From NCBI GenBank assembly GCA_002394125.1, contig DGSY01000063.1, positions 13,738-46,034 of the forward strand: 32,297 bases of DNA, written 5' to 3'. The notes under the pieces are model-generated. The model was given only the letters and a program-made list of their open reading frames with translations. It was not told where the DNA came from and searched no databases. Position 1 is the first letter of the stretch. Every line of letters begins with the position of its first letter. The position numbers and the translations under genes were made by a program. Positions 6,822-15,312 of this stretch are shown here, one piece after another. This stretch comes from Ruminococcus sp. UBA4350. Lineage in GTDB: Bacteria; Bacillota; Clostridia; Oscillospirales; Ruminococcaceae.

Positions 6822-7964
6822 ATGGAGGAATATAAATATCTATCGATCGTAAAATGGGCAAAGGAGTATATTGCATCGAAGCATTTGCAGCCGAATGACC
6901 GCTTTTTATCCGAAAAGGAGCTTTGCGAGATCCACGGTGTCAGCCGTCAGACCGTCCGTCAGGCGCTGAACTGTCTGGAGAACGAAAATGTCATCAGCCG
7001 TATGCGCGGCAGCGGAACATTTGTCAAGGACGGGATCGTGAAACCGCAGGGACAGGATCTCCGGATCGGTGTGATCTCGACCTATTTCAGCGATTATATC
7101 TTCCCGCAGATCGTGACCGGCATCGAATCCGTGCTGAACGATTCCAACATCGGGATGCAGCTGACGATCACGCATAATCAGGTCTCCGAGGAAGCAAGAG
7201 CGCTGAAATCGCTGATCGCGAACGGCGTGCAGGGACTGATCGTTGAGCCGTCCAAGAGCGCGCTGCCGAATCCGAATATGTCGCTGTATCAGGAAATCCG
7301 TAACAACCGGATCCCGCTCGTGTTCTTCAATGCAAAGTATCCGTGGACGGATTACCCGCTCGTCGCAATGGACGATGAAGCCGCCGGAAAGATCGTGACG
7401 GATCACCTTTTCGAGTGCGGACATAAGCGGATTTTCGGTATGTTTGCGCTCGACGATATTCAGGGACACAAGCGCTACAGCGGATTCATGAAGAGCTGCC
7501 TTGAGCATAATGTCAACACCGCGGAAAAAGACGTGATCTGGTTTGCGACGGCGGAGCGCAATGCGATCTTCCTCTATGCGCAGCTCAAGATCATGGAAAT
7601 GCTGCACCAGTCCACGGCAGTTGTCTGCTATAATGATAAGATGGCGGTCAATCTGCTGCGGTTCTGCCGGCAGCAGGGAATCCGAGTGCCGGAGGATATC
7701 TCGATCGTCGGCATTGATGATTCCAAATATTCCTCGATCTGTGAGGTTCCGCTGACAACGGTGCGGCATCCGCATCAGGTGCTCGGTGAGACAGCGGCCA
7801 GAATGCTGATCGAACAGATGAACTCCAATTACGGCAGACAGGAAGACAAAATCTTCATTCCGGATCTTGTCGTGCGCGACTCTGTCCGCGTTTTGAACAG
7901 TCCCGAAAGCCAAAGTGTTGAGACCGGAATCTTCGGAGGAATGAGCAATGGTGCAAACGGATGA
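6822..7964 (+). CDS. araR: AraR-type arabinose repressor (GntR HTH + LacI-type sensor)
   Basis: This 380-residue protein has the hybrid layout that defines AraR. Residues 1-70 are a GntR winged helix-turn-helix (RFLSEKELCEIHGVSRQTVRQALNCLENENVISRMRGSGTFV). Residues about 78-370 are a LacI/GalR ligand-binding domain (LRIGVISTYFSDYIFPQIVTGIESVL .. GHKRIFGMFALDDIQGHKRYSGF .. IRVPEDISIVGIDDSKYSSICEVPLTTVRHP). The length is close to the Bacillus subtilis protein. By analogy it represses arabinose genes and is released by L-arabinose. An AAAGGAGG site lies 6 bases before the ATG. The end overlaps the next regulator by 17 bases, so the two regulators are translationally linked. Candidate operators lie upstream of the importer, the GH127 gene and the GH43 gene. 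Confidence 0.88.
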   Translation: MEEYKYLSIVKWAKEYIASKHLQPNDRFLSEKELCEIHGVSRQTVRQALNCLENENVISRMRGSGTFVKDGIVKPQGQDLRIGVISTYFSDYIFPQIVTGIESVLNDSNIGMQLTITHNQVSEEARALKSLIANGVQGLIVEPSKSALPNPNMSLYQEIRNNRIPLVFFNAKYPWTDYPLVAMDDEAAGKIVTDHLFECGHKRIFGMFALDDIQGHKRYSGFMKSCLEHNVNTAEKDVIWFATAERNAIFLYAQLKIMEMLHQSTAVVCYNDKMAVNLLRFCRQQGIRVPEDISIVGIDDSKYSSICEVPLTTVRHPHQVLGETAARMLIEQMNSNYGRQEDKIFIPDLVVRDSVRVLNSPESQSVETGIFGGMSNGANG

Positions 7965-8634
7965 ATGCTGTGATTTCCGGCCGATCCGCTCCGAACAGAT
8001 TGTACATCTGCTGCAAAGCGGCGACCTGAACAGCTGCCGCGAGCAATTCAGCGGGCTGCTGCGGGAATCCGGATTTCATTCGCTGAGATCCCTGATGCTC
8101 CGGCTCTATGTCTGCATGGACATTTACATTGCGGCGCGGAATTTTTCGCAGAGCATCGGTGTTTCCGACAGCAGATTCATTGCGGAATTCGGCAGTATTG
8201 ACGAGATATCCGCACAGATGCAGACACTTGACGGTACAACTTCGTTTCTGCACCGGATGATCGAACAGTGCATCCGCTGGCGTGCGGAGACCGCAGTCAG
8301 CAGCGGCAATGATGCCGTACAGAAGGCGCGGGAGTATATCGACCGGCACTACCGCGATGAGGAGCTGACGCTGCGCACCGCAGCGGATGCAGTCGGCCTG
8401 AGTGCGCCGTATCTGAGCGCTGTGTTTAAGCGCGAAACAGGGCAGAATTTCTCGGAATATCTGACATCCGTGCGCATTCAGCACGCAAAGGATCTGCTCT
8501 GCTGCACCTCCAAGCTGATCTGCGAGGTCTCCTATGAGGTCGGCTTCCGCGATTACCGGTATTTTAGCCAGATATTCAAGAAGCATACAGGGCAGACACC
8601 CCGCGAATTTCAGAGCGCGGCAAACCGGATATGA
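7948..8634 (+). CDS. AraC-family transcriptional regulator
   Basis: This 228-residue protein ends in an AraC/XylS DNA-binding domain (residues about 125-228: AREYIDRHYRDEELTLRTAADAVGLSAPYLSAVFKRETGQNFSEYLTSVRIQHAKDLL .. VSYEVGFRDYRYFSQIFKKHTGQTPREF). The N-terminal 120 residues (REQFSGLLRESGFHSLRSLMLRLYVCMDIYI) resemble the linker region of YesN-type response regulators, but there is no receiver domain and no cupin sugar-binding domain. Its signal is therefore unclear. The ATG lies inside the end of araR after a GGAGG. Sharing a transcript with AraR suggests that a repressor and an activator act on the same sugar genes, which is inference. Confidence 0.85.
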   Translation: MVQTDECCDFRPIRSEQIVHLLQSGDLNSCREQFSGLLRESGFHSLRSLMLRLYVCMDIYIAARNFSQSIGVSDSRFIAEFGSIDEISAQMQTLDGTTSFLHRMIEQCIRWRAETAVSSGNDAVQKAREYIDRHYRDEELTLRTAADAVGLSAPYLSAVFKRETGQNFSEYLTSVRIQHAKDLLCCTSKLICEVSYEVGFRDYRYFSQIFKKHTGQTPREFQSAANRI

Positions 8635-8639
8635 CCGGT

Positions 8640-8741
8640 CGTTGTATGCACAACCTAACCGTACAAAACCCATACATCGTAAAATAATCCACATATCTAT
8701 TAAATATCTTGGTATAATTGTACGAATGAGTTGTGTATAAT
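8640..8741 (+). promoter_or_regulatory. Importer-operon promoter region with AraR-like sites
   Basis: Three AraR-like elements lie here: a palindrome GTTGT-ATGC-ACAAC at 8641-8654, a half-site GTACAAAA at 8661-8668, and a half-site AATTGTAC at 8716-8723. The AraR operator of Bacillus is a 16-bp palindrome close to ATTTGTnCGTACAAAT. Two TATAAT boxes (8713-8718 and 8736-8741) could be the -10; neither has a good -35. The half-site at 8716 overlaps the first TATAAT, as expected for repression. The sites are a visual match only. Confidence 0.5.
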
Positions 8742-8811
8742 GTAAATACAAGTTCACGAAACAGTTCTCTGAAGAGAGGGAACAAAGCCTGAATGACAAG
8801 GAGTGAAAACC

Positions 8812-9855
8812 ATGAAGAAAACAAGAAGAATTCTTTCGATGATCCTCGCAGCTGCGATGATGTGCGCGGGCATGACAGCCTGCGGCGGCACAAGCAGCAC
8901 GGGCGGCTCCGCAGATGCCGGCAGCACGGCAGAGAGCAAGGCGGAAAGCAAGGACGAGGGCGGCGCTTCTGACAAGAAGCTGATCAAGGTCGGCATCATC
9001 AACAATGATCCGAACGAGTCCGGCTACCGTACTGCGAATGTCAACGATCTGAAGAACACCTTCACGGAGGAAAACGGCTATGATGCACAGTTCTCCTACA
9101 GCCTGAAGAATGACGAGCAGATCCAGTATGCACAGAAGTACATCCAGGATGAGGTCGATTACCTCCTCCTCTCCGCTGCTGATACCGCAGGCTGGGATAC
9201 CGTTCTGAAGGATGCGAAGGATGCCGGTGTCAAGGTTATCCTGTTTGACCGCACGATCGACGCTGACCCGAGCCTCTATGAGGCATCCATCGTTTCCGAT
9301 ATGGTAAAAGAGGGCGCGACGGCTGTTGAGTGGCTGAAATCTCAGAACCTCGACAAGTATGAGGTCATTCATCTTCAGGGTGTCATGGGATCCGCAGCAC
9401 AGAAGGGTCGCTCCAAAGCGCTTGACGATACAGCCGCAGAGCTTGGCTGGACGATCGTTTCCCAGCAGACCGCTGAGTGGAACGCTGAAAAGGCACAGCA
9501 GATCGTACAGACCGCGATCGACTCCGGCAAGAGCTTCAATGTCATCTATGCGGAAAATGACGACATGGCAAAGGGCGCTGTCGCAGCACTCGACAAGGCA
9601 AACATCGCACACGGTGTCGGCAAGGATGTTGTCGTCATGGGCTTTGACTGCAACAAGTGGGCGCTCGAAGAGCTGCTGAAGCAGAACTGGAATTATGACG
9701 GCCAGTGCAATCCGTTCCAGTCCTCTTACATCAAGGACATCATCGACAAGCTCGAAAAGGGCGAGACGCTCTCCGAGAAGACGATCATCATGGACGAAAA
9801 GGGCTTTGATGCATCGACAATCACGCAGGAGGATGTTGACAAGTACGGCATCTGA
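8812..9855 (+). CDS. Sugar-binding lipoprotein of an ABC importer (YtfQ-like)
   Basis: This 347-residue extracellular protein is anchored through a lipobox (GMTAC, lipidated Cys24) and followed by a Ser/Gly/Ala linker. The mature domain is a type I periplasmic-binding fold of the ribose/galactofuranose class. It starts LIKVGIINNDPNESGYRTANVNDLKNTF and carries the ligand-contact-like segments YLLLSAADTAGW, VILFDRTIDADPS, LQGVMGSAAQKGRSKAL, VIYAENDDMAKGAVAAL and NPFQSSYIKDIIDKLEKGE. It resembles YtfQ more than AraF by motif layout. The ATG at 8812 follows AAGGAG; a GTG at 8803 lies within that site and is rejected. The next gene is the importer ATPase. Given araA and the kinase downstream, the cargo is probably arabinose, possibly the furanose form. 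Confidence 0.85.
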   Translation: MKKTRRILSMILAAAMMCAGMTACGGTSSTGGSADAGSTAESKAESKDEGGASDKKLIKVGIINNDPNESGYRTANVNDLKNTFTEENGYDAQFSYSLKNDEQIQYAQKYIQDEVDYLLLSAADTAGWDTVLKDAKDAGVKVILFDRTIDADPSLYEASIVSDMVKEGATAVEWLKSQNLDKYEVIHLQGVMGSAAQKGRSKALDDTAAELGWTIVSQQTAEWNAEKAQQIVQTAIDSGKSFNVIYAENDDMAKGAVAALDKANIAHGVGKDVVVMGFDCNKWALEELLKQNWNYDGQCNPFQSSYIKDIIDKLEKGETLSEKTIIMDEKGFDASTITQEDVDKYGI

Positions 9856-9911
9856 CAGCTGCAAAGAAAAAGCAAGATCGGCACCACTTAGGGGGAAATA
9901 TTAAAAAAGAA

Positions 9912-9952
9912 GGGCGCGGACGGCATATAGAAACTGTATGTCTTCCGCGCTC
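9912..9952 (+). promoter_or_regulatory. Intercistronic hairpin between binding protein and ATPase
   Basis: A long stem (about 17 bp with two G-U pairs and one mismatch, arms 9912-9929 and 9935-9952) lies in the 176-base gap after the binding-protein gene. It is followed by AAAATATA and no T run, so it looks more like an mRNA-stabilising or partial-attenuation element than a full terminator. Such hairpins often let the binding protein be made in excess. Confidence 0.6.
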
Positions 9953-10031
9953 AAAATATAAACAGATATTTTTATGTTACCCAAATTCACAGGGAAACAG
10001 GAAGAAAAATCATGCAAAGGAGAGATGGGAA

Positions 10032-11540
10032 ATGAGCGATCAGACCGTATTGCAGATGCGCGGGATCTATAAATCATTCCCCGGTGTGAAAGCGCTGCAG
10101 GATGTCAGCTTTCAGCTCCGCAAAGGTGAAATCCACGCACTCATGGGGGAAAACGGCGCCGGAAAATCGACGCTCATCAAGGTTCTGACCGGCGTATATA
10201 CAAAGGATGCCGGCGACATTATGATCGAAAACAAGACTGTGCAGATCCACTCGCCGCAGGAAGCGCAGCGGGCAGGCATCAGCACGGTTTATCAGGAAAT
10301 CTCGCTCTGCCCGAATCTGTCCGTTGCGGAGAATATCTACATCGGACGCGGCAAGGGGAAAACCGTCAGCTGGCGGGAGATGAACCGCAAGGCCGGTGCG
10401 CTGCTGGATTCGCTCGGCATTGCAGTCAAGCCGACGCAACAGCTTGCAAGCTGCTCGATCGCGGTGCAGCAGATGGTCGCGATCGCACGCGCTGTCGATA
10501 TGGACTGCCGCGTCCTGATCCTTGACGAGCCGACCTCCTCACTCGATGAATCCGAGGTTGAAAAGCTGTTCGGCATGATGCGCGATCTCAAGGCGCGCGG
10601 CGTCGGCATCATTTTCGTCACGCATTTTCTCGATCAGGTTTACGAGGTCTGCGATCGGATCACGGTGCTGCGCGACGGCAAGCTCGTCGGCGAATACGCG
10701 ATCGCGGATCTGCCGAGAGTGCAGCTCGTCTCGAAGATGCTCGGCAAGGAGCTGGACGATATGGCCGATATCAAAAATGATATTCCGGTCTATGCCGGCA
10801 AGGATCAGACACCGGTTTATGAGGTCAAGGGGCTTTGCAGCACTGAGGGCATCCAGCCGTTTGATTTCTACATCCGCCGCGGCGAGGTCAACGGCTTTAC
10901 CGGACTGCTCGGCTCCGGCCGCAGCGAATCAGTGCGTGCGATCTTCGGTGCGGACAGAGTGACGGGCGGCAGCGTCAGAATGGACGGCAAGCCCGTGAAG
11001 ATTACGAAGCCGATCGACGCGATGAAGCACGGCATTGCCTATCTCGCAGAGGACAGAAAGCGCGACGGCATCATCGGCGACCTCTCCGCGCGCGATAATA
11101 TCATTCTGGCATTGCAGGTCATCACCGGATTTTTCAAACCGTTTTCAAAGGCAAAGGCAACGCAGTTTGCCGAGGAATATATCAAGCTGCTCGATATCAA
11201 GACCGCATCGGTCAATACGCCAATCAAATCGCTTTCGGGCGGCAATCAGCAGAAGGTCATTCTCGGCCGCTGGCTGCTGACGCATCCGAAATATCTGATC
11301 CTCGACGAGCCGACAAGAGGCATCGACATCGGCACGAAAATCGAGATCCAGAAGCTTGTGCTGAAGCTGGCAGGCGAGGGCATGAGCGTGACATTCATCT
11401 CATCGGAAACGGATGAGATGCTGCGAACCTGTTCGCGGCTGCTGGTCATGCGCGACAGAAAGCAGGTCGGCGAGCTGACAGGCGACCAGCTCACACAGAA
11501 TACGATCATGCAGACGATTGCAGGAGGTGAAACGGAATGA
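10032..11540 (+). CDS. Sugar ABC importer ATP-binding protein (two ATPase domains, YtfR-like)
   Basis: This 502-residue cytoplasmic ATPase energises the importer. It has the duplicated layout of the ribose/xylose/galactofuranose (CUT2) class. The first domain has Walker A GENGAGKST (39-47) and Walker B VLILDEPTSSLD, with a signature replaced by SCSIAVQQ. The second domain has a degenerate Walker A (LLGSGRSE), a good signature LSGGNQQ (401-407), and YLILDEPTRGIDIGTK. Only one site is therefore expected to be fully active, which is normal in this class. An AAAGGAG lies 9 bases before the ATG. It overlaps the next permease by 4 bases. Confidence 0.93.
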   Translation: MSDQTVLQMRGIYKSFPGVKALQDVSFQLRKGEIHALMGENGAGKSTLIKVLTGVYTKDAGDIMIENKTVQIHSPQEAQRAGISTVYQEISLCPNLSVAENIYIGRGKGKTVSWREMNRKAGALLDSLGIAVKPTQQLASCSIAVQQMVAIARAVDMDCRVLILDEPTSSLDESEVEKLFGMMRDLKARGVGIIFVTHFLDQVYEVCDRITVLRDGKLVGEYAIADLPRVQLVSKMLGKELDDMADIKNDIPVYAGKDQTPVYEVKGLCSTEGIQPFDFYIRRGEVNGFTGLLGSGRSESVRAIFGADRVTGGSVRMDGKPVKITKPIDAMKHGIAYLAEDRKRDGIIGDLSARDNIILALQVITGFFKPFSKAKATQFAEEYIKLLDIKTASVNTPIKSLSGGNQQKVILGRWLLTHPKYLILDEPTRGIDIGTKIEIQKLVLKLAGEGMSVTFISSETDEMLRTCSRLLVMRDRKQVGELTGDQLTQNTIMQTIAGGETE

Positions 11541-12616
11541 CACAGAAAAAAGGCTTTCTGGCCGGCATCATGCAGCATCAGATCGTCATTCCGATCGCTG
11601 CACTGATTCTGCTTGCAATCTTCAATCTGATCGCAGATCCGTCCTTTTTCAAGGTGACACTCGGCACGAACAGCGCGGGCAATCCGGTGCTTTCCGGCAA
11701 CCTGATCTCGATCCTTGACTACGGCTCCGAGCTTGCGATTCTCGCGATCGGCATGACGCTCGTGACGGCTGCCTCCGGCGGACAGGATATTTCCGTGGGC
11801 GCGGCAATCGCGATCAGCGGAAGCGTTGTGCTGCGTGTGCTTTGCGGTACGAATTCCCGTCCGGAGACCTTGCAGGCGCCGATCATTGTTGCATTTCTCG
11901 TAAGCTGCGTCGCCGCGATGATATTCGGCGCATTCAACGGTTCGCTGGTCGCATTTTTCAAGATACAGCCAATGGTTGCAACGCTGATTCTCTTTACGGC
12001 CGGCCGCTCGATTGCCATGTGGATCAACAATAACGAGCTGCCGATCGTCAGCGACGAGACATTCGCATATTTCGGCGGCTATCTGCCCGGCATCCCGATC
12101 CCGACGCCGTTCTTTATCGCGGTGATCGTCTACATCATAACATGGGCGGTGCTGAAATTCACGAATCTCGGATTGTATGTGCAGTCCGTCGGCATCAACG
12201 AAAAGACCTCGCGCCTGAACGGTCTGAATCCGGAGCTGATCAAGCTGATGACCTATGTCCTGCTCGGACTCTGCGTGGCAGTTGCGGGCTTCATCAAGGT
12301 CAGCCGCCTTTCGACGATCAATTATTCCGTTATTGCGAAGGATATCGAAATGGATGCGATCCTTGCAGTCGCGCTCGGCGGCAACGCGCTGAGCGGCGGT
12401 AAATTCAACATGGCAGGCTCGATCCTCGGCGCATATGTCATTCAGTTCCTGACGACAACGCTTTACAAATTCGATGTGCAGTCCGATGCGCTCGCGGCAT
12501 ACAAGGCCGTCGTTGTCATCGTTCTGGTCGTCCTCAGCGCACCGATCGTCAGAGAAAAGCTGAGCGCGCTGTTCAGGAAGCTCCGTCCCTCGGGTTCTGC
12601 CGGGGCAAAAGTCTGA
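11537..12616 (+). CDS. Sugar ABC importer permease 1 (YtfT-like)
   Basis: This 359-residue membrane protein of the CUT2 permease family (BPD_transp_2) has about eight to ten hydrophobic segments. Family landmarks are LAIGMTLVTAASGGQDISVGAAIAISG, FNGSLVAFFKIQPMVATLILF, and the cytoplasmic loop around VQSVGINEKTSRLNGLN followed by DAILAVALGGNALSGGKFNMAGSILGA. It overlaps the ATPase gene by ATGA, with AGGAGG upstream. Having two different permeases in one operon, of which this is the first, is the YtfT/YjfF arrangement and differs from the single AraH or RbsC subunit. Confidence 0.9.
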   Translation: MTQKKGFLAGIMQHQIVIPIAALILLAIFNLIADPSFFKVTLGTNSAGNPVLSGNLISILDYGSELAILAIGMTLVTAASGGQDISVGAAIAISGSVVLRVLCGTNSRPETLQAPIIVAFLVSCVAAMIFGAFNGSLVAFFKIQPMVATLILFTAGRSIAMWINNNELPIVSDETFAYFGGYLPGIPIPTPFFIAVIVYIITWAVLKFTNLGLYVQSVGINEKTSRLNGLNPELIKLMTYVLLGLCVAVAGFIKVSRLSTINYSVIAKDIEMDAILAVALGGNALSGGKFNMAGSILGAYVIQFLTTTLYKFDVQSDALAAYKAVVVIVLVVLSAPIVREKLSALFRKLRPSGSAGAKV

Positions 12617-12631
12617 ACGGGAGGGATGAAG

Positions 12632-13708
12632 ATGGCAAGTACGACAGCACCGCGCACCTCGCTGCGCGGACGGATCAGCAGAATGACAGATTCCAATCTG
12701 CTGACCGCAATCACAATTATTGTATTCATCCTGATGTATCTCTTTGCAATCATCTTTCTGCAAAAGGGATTTCTGAAACCGCAGACCTTTTTCAATATCC
12801 TGAACAACAATGCGGCGCTCATCATTCTTTCCTGCGGCATGAGCCTTGTCATGATCACCGGCGGCATTGATATTTCCGTCGGCGGCGTGACGGCACTGGT
12901 CGCAATGTGCTGCGCAGTTCATATCGAAGAACGCGGCGGCTCGGTCGTTACGGCAATGCTGATCGCAGTCGGCATCGGCCTTGCATTCGGACTTGTGCAA
13001 GGATTTCTGGTCGCATATCTGGAGATCCAGCCGTTCATCGTCACGCTCGCCGGAATGTTCTTTGCCCGCGGCATGACAACGATTGTCCATACGAATCCGA
13101 TCAACATGACGGATGCAGCATTCATGAAGCTCAAGGATACGCGCATTTCGATCCCGTTCCTCGGCTCGGTCAATAAGGCCGGTGATTACATCAATGCATA
13201 TATCGAGATCGGTGTCGTCGTTGCACTGGTGATCGTTGCGGTCATGTTCTGTATGCTGAAATGGACAAAGACCGGACGCTGCTTTTATGCAGTCGGCGGC
13301 AACCGCCAGAGCGCACTGATGCTCGGCATCAACACCCGCCGGACGATATTCCTCTCGCATCTGATCTGCGGTCTGCTCGCAGGCATCGGCGGCTTCATCT
13401 ACTTCATGCATATCGGCTCTGGCTCGCCGTCTCATGCCTCCGGCGCAGAGATGAACGCGATTGCATCCTCGATCATCGGCGGCACGATGCTGACCGGCGG
13501 TGTCGGAAATCTGATCGGAACGCTGTTCGGTGTGCTGTCGTTGGCGCTGATCCAGAATATCGTTTCCTCGGTCGGTCTCGATCAGGCGTGGTGGACCGGC
13601 ATTACGATCGCGGCAATGCTCTGTGTATTCCTGATCGTCCAGAGCATCATCATTTCAAGCCGCAGAAAAGCAAATCTTTCCGCTGCGCAGGGCAACAAAA
13701 AGGGGTGA
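12632..13708 (+). CDS. Sugar ABC importer permease 2 (YjfF-like)
   Basis: This 358-residue membrane protein is the second CUT2 permease and would pair with the first as a heterodimer. Landmarks are LIILSCGMSLVMITGGIDISVGGVTALVAM, VAYLEIQPFIVTLAGMFFARGMTT, FYAVGGNRQSALMLGIN and SIIGGTMLTGGVGNLIGTLFGV. The ATG at 12632 is 6 bases after GGGAGGG; an ATG at 12626 touches that site and is less likely. It starts 15 bases after the first permease's stop, and the kinase follows 4 bases after its own stop. Confidence 0.9.
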   Translation: MASTTAPRTSLRGRISRMTDSNLLTAITIIVFILMYLFAIIFLQKGFLKPQTFFNILNNNAALIILSCGMSLVMITGGIDISVGGVTALVAMCCAVHIEERGGSVVTAMLIAVGIGLAFGLVQGFLVAYLEIQPFIVTLAGMFFARGMTTIVHTNPINMTDAAFMKLKDTRISIPFLGSVNKAGDYINAYIEIGVVVALVIVAVMFCMLKWTKTGRCFYAVGGNRQSALMLGINTRRTIFLSHLICGLLAGIGGFIYFMHIGSGSPSHASGAEMNAIASSIIGGTMLTGGVGNLIGTLFGVLSLALIQNIVSSVGLDQAWWTGITIAAMLCVFLIVQSIIISSRRKANLSAAQGNKKG

Positions 13709-13712
13709 TCGT

Positions 13713-15299
13713 ATGAACGCGGCACAGGAGATCCGCGAGGGCAAAACCTATATCGGCATCGAGTTCGGCTCGACGCGCATCAAGGCGGTGCTGATCGGCA
13801 GCGATCATTCGCCGCTGGCAGCCGGAACGCATGACTGGGAGAATCAGCTCGACAACGGCATCTGGACTTATTCGCTGGATGCAGTCCGTGCGGGCCTGCA
13901 AAGCTGCTTTGCCGATCTGATGCAGAAAACAATGCAGCAGTACGGTACGGCTCTGACAAAAACAGCGGGCATCGGCATTTCCGCGATGATGCACGGATAT
14001 CTCGTATTTGATGCGCAGGATCGGCTGCTCGTTCCGTTCCGGACATGGCGGAATACCATGACCGGACAGGCCGCAGATTCGCTGACTGAAGCGTTTCATT
14101 TCAATATCCCGCAGCGGTGGAGCATTGCGCATCTCTATCAGGCGATCCTCAACAAAGAGGAACACGTCAGCGAGATCGCATTCATGACGACGCTCGCAGG
14201 CTATGTGCATTATCTGCTGACTGGCAGAAAGGTCATCGGCATCGGCGATGCATCCGGCATTTTCCCGATCGACCCGAAAACCGGCAGCTATGATGCGGCG
14301 ATGTGTGAGACCTTCGGCACATTGACAAAAGGTACTGCTTTTTCGCAGAAGCTGACGGATATCATGCCGGAGATCGTTCCGGTCGGGCAGTCTGCCGGAA
14401 CGCTGACGGCGGAGGGCGCAAAGCTGCTCGATCCGACCGGCACATTTGAAGCAGGCATACTGTTCTGTCCGCCGGAGGGCGATGCGCAGACCGGTATGGC
14501 CGCGACAAACAGCGTCACGCCGCGCACCGGCAATGTCTCCGCCGGCACCTCGATCTTTGCGATGATCGTGCTGGAGCAGAGTCTGAAAAATGTATACCGC
14601 GAAATTGACATTGTAACAACGCCGTCGGGCGATCCGGTCGCAATGGTTCACTGCAATAACTGCTCCTCCGATCTTGATGCATGGGTGGCGATGTTCGGCG
14701 GACTGCTCAAAAAAGCGGGCGCGGATATGCCGAAGGGCAGGCTTTACGATCTGCTCTATGATCTCGCGGCGCAGGGTGATCCTGACTGCGGCGGCATCAT
14801 TTCGTACAACTATTATGCAGGCGAACAGATCACGGAGCTGACATCCGGCAGGCCGCTGCTGATGCGCAGACCGGATTCGCCGTTCACGATTGAAAATCTG
14901 ATGCGCAGCCTTGTGTATTCCTGCATGGCGACGCTCAAGATCGGAATGGATATTCTGCGCGATGCAGAGCAGGTCGCGCTTGAAAAGATCTATGCGCACG
15001 GCGGCCTGTTCAAAACGCCGGTCGCAACGCAGCCGATCCTCGCGGCGATGCTCGGCACCGATGTGACGCTGATGGAATCCGCGGGCGAGGGCGGTGCATG
15101 GGGCATAGCGCTGCTGGCGGCCTATATGGGGCGCAGCAATGCCGGCGAATCATTTGCAGACTATCTGAATAACCGCGTATTTGCCGGAAGAAGCGGCATC
15201 AGCGAATCGCCGCGCCGGACAGATACCGAGGGGCTGAAGACATATATGGCAGACTACCGCAGCGGACTTTCCGCCGAACGCGCAGCCGCCGAATCATAA
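13713..15299 (+). CDS. araB: FGGY carbohydrate kinase, ribulokinase type
   Basis: This 528-residue cytoplasmic kinase is likely to phosphorylate L-ribulose to L-ribulose-5-phosphate. The N-terminal FGGY domain starts YIGIEFGSTRIKAVLI (phosphate-binding loop) and contains GIGISAMMHGYLVFDAQDRLLVPFRTWRN and IPQRWSIAHLYQAIL. The C-terminal domain holds TGNVSAGTSIFAMIV and a glycine-rich GLFKTPVATQPILAAMLGTDVTLMESAGEGGAWGIALLA. The sequence follows the Bacteroides-type AraB line more than the E. coli or Bacillus AraB line, as far as I can recall that family. Immediate coupling to araA and the importer supports ribulokinase. A xylulokinase-like specificity cannot be excluded from sequence alone. 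Confidence 0.82.
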   Translation: MNAAQEIREGKTYIGIEFGSTRIKAVLIGSDHSPLAAGTHDWENQLDNGIWTYSLDAVRAGLQSCFADLMQKTMQQYGTALTKTAGIGISAMMHGYLVFDAQDRLLVPFRTWRNTMTGQAADSLTEAFHFNIPQRWSIAHLYQAILNKEEHVSEIAFMTTLAGYVHYLLTGRKVIGIGDASGIFPIDPKTGSYDAAMCETFGTLTKGTAFSQKLTDIMPEIVPVGQSAGTLTAEGAKLLDPTGTFEAGILFCPPEGDAQTGMAATNSVTPRTGNVSAGTSIFAMIVLEQSLKNVYREIDIVTTPSGDPVAMVHCNNCSSDLDAWVAMFGGLLKKAGADMPKGRLYDLLYDLAAQGDPDCGGIISYNYYAGEQITELTSGRPLLMRRPDSPFTIENLMRSLVYSCMATLKIGMDILRDAEQVALEKIYAHGGLFKTPVATQPILAAMLGTDVTLMESAGEGGAWGIALLAAYMGRSNAGESFADYLNNRVFAGRSGISESPRRTDTEGLKTYMADYRSGLSAERAAAES

Positions 15300-15312
15300 C
15301 GCAGGAGGTTAC

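Noticed and set aside
11246..13435. Very long open frame opposite the importer genes
   Set aside because: It is antisense to two clear permeases and the ATPase; biased codon use leaves few stops on the opposite strand. Similar frames opposite the GH127 gene (19874-22561) and the binding-protein gene (7855-9864) were rejected for the same reason.
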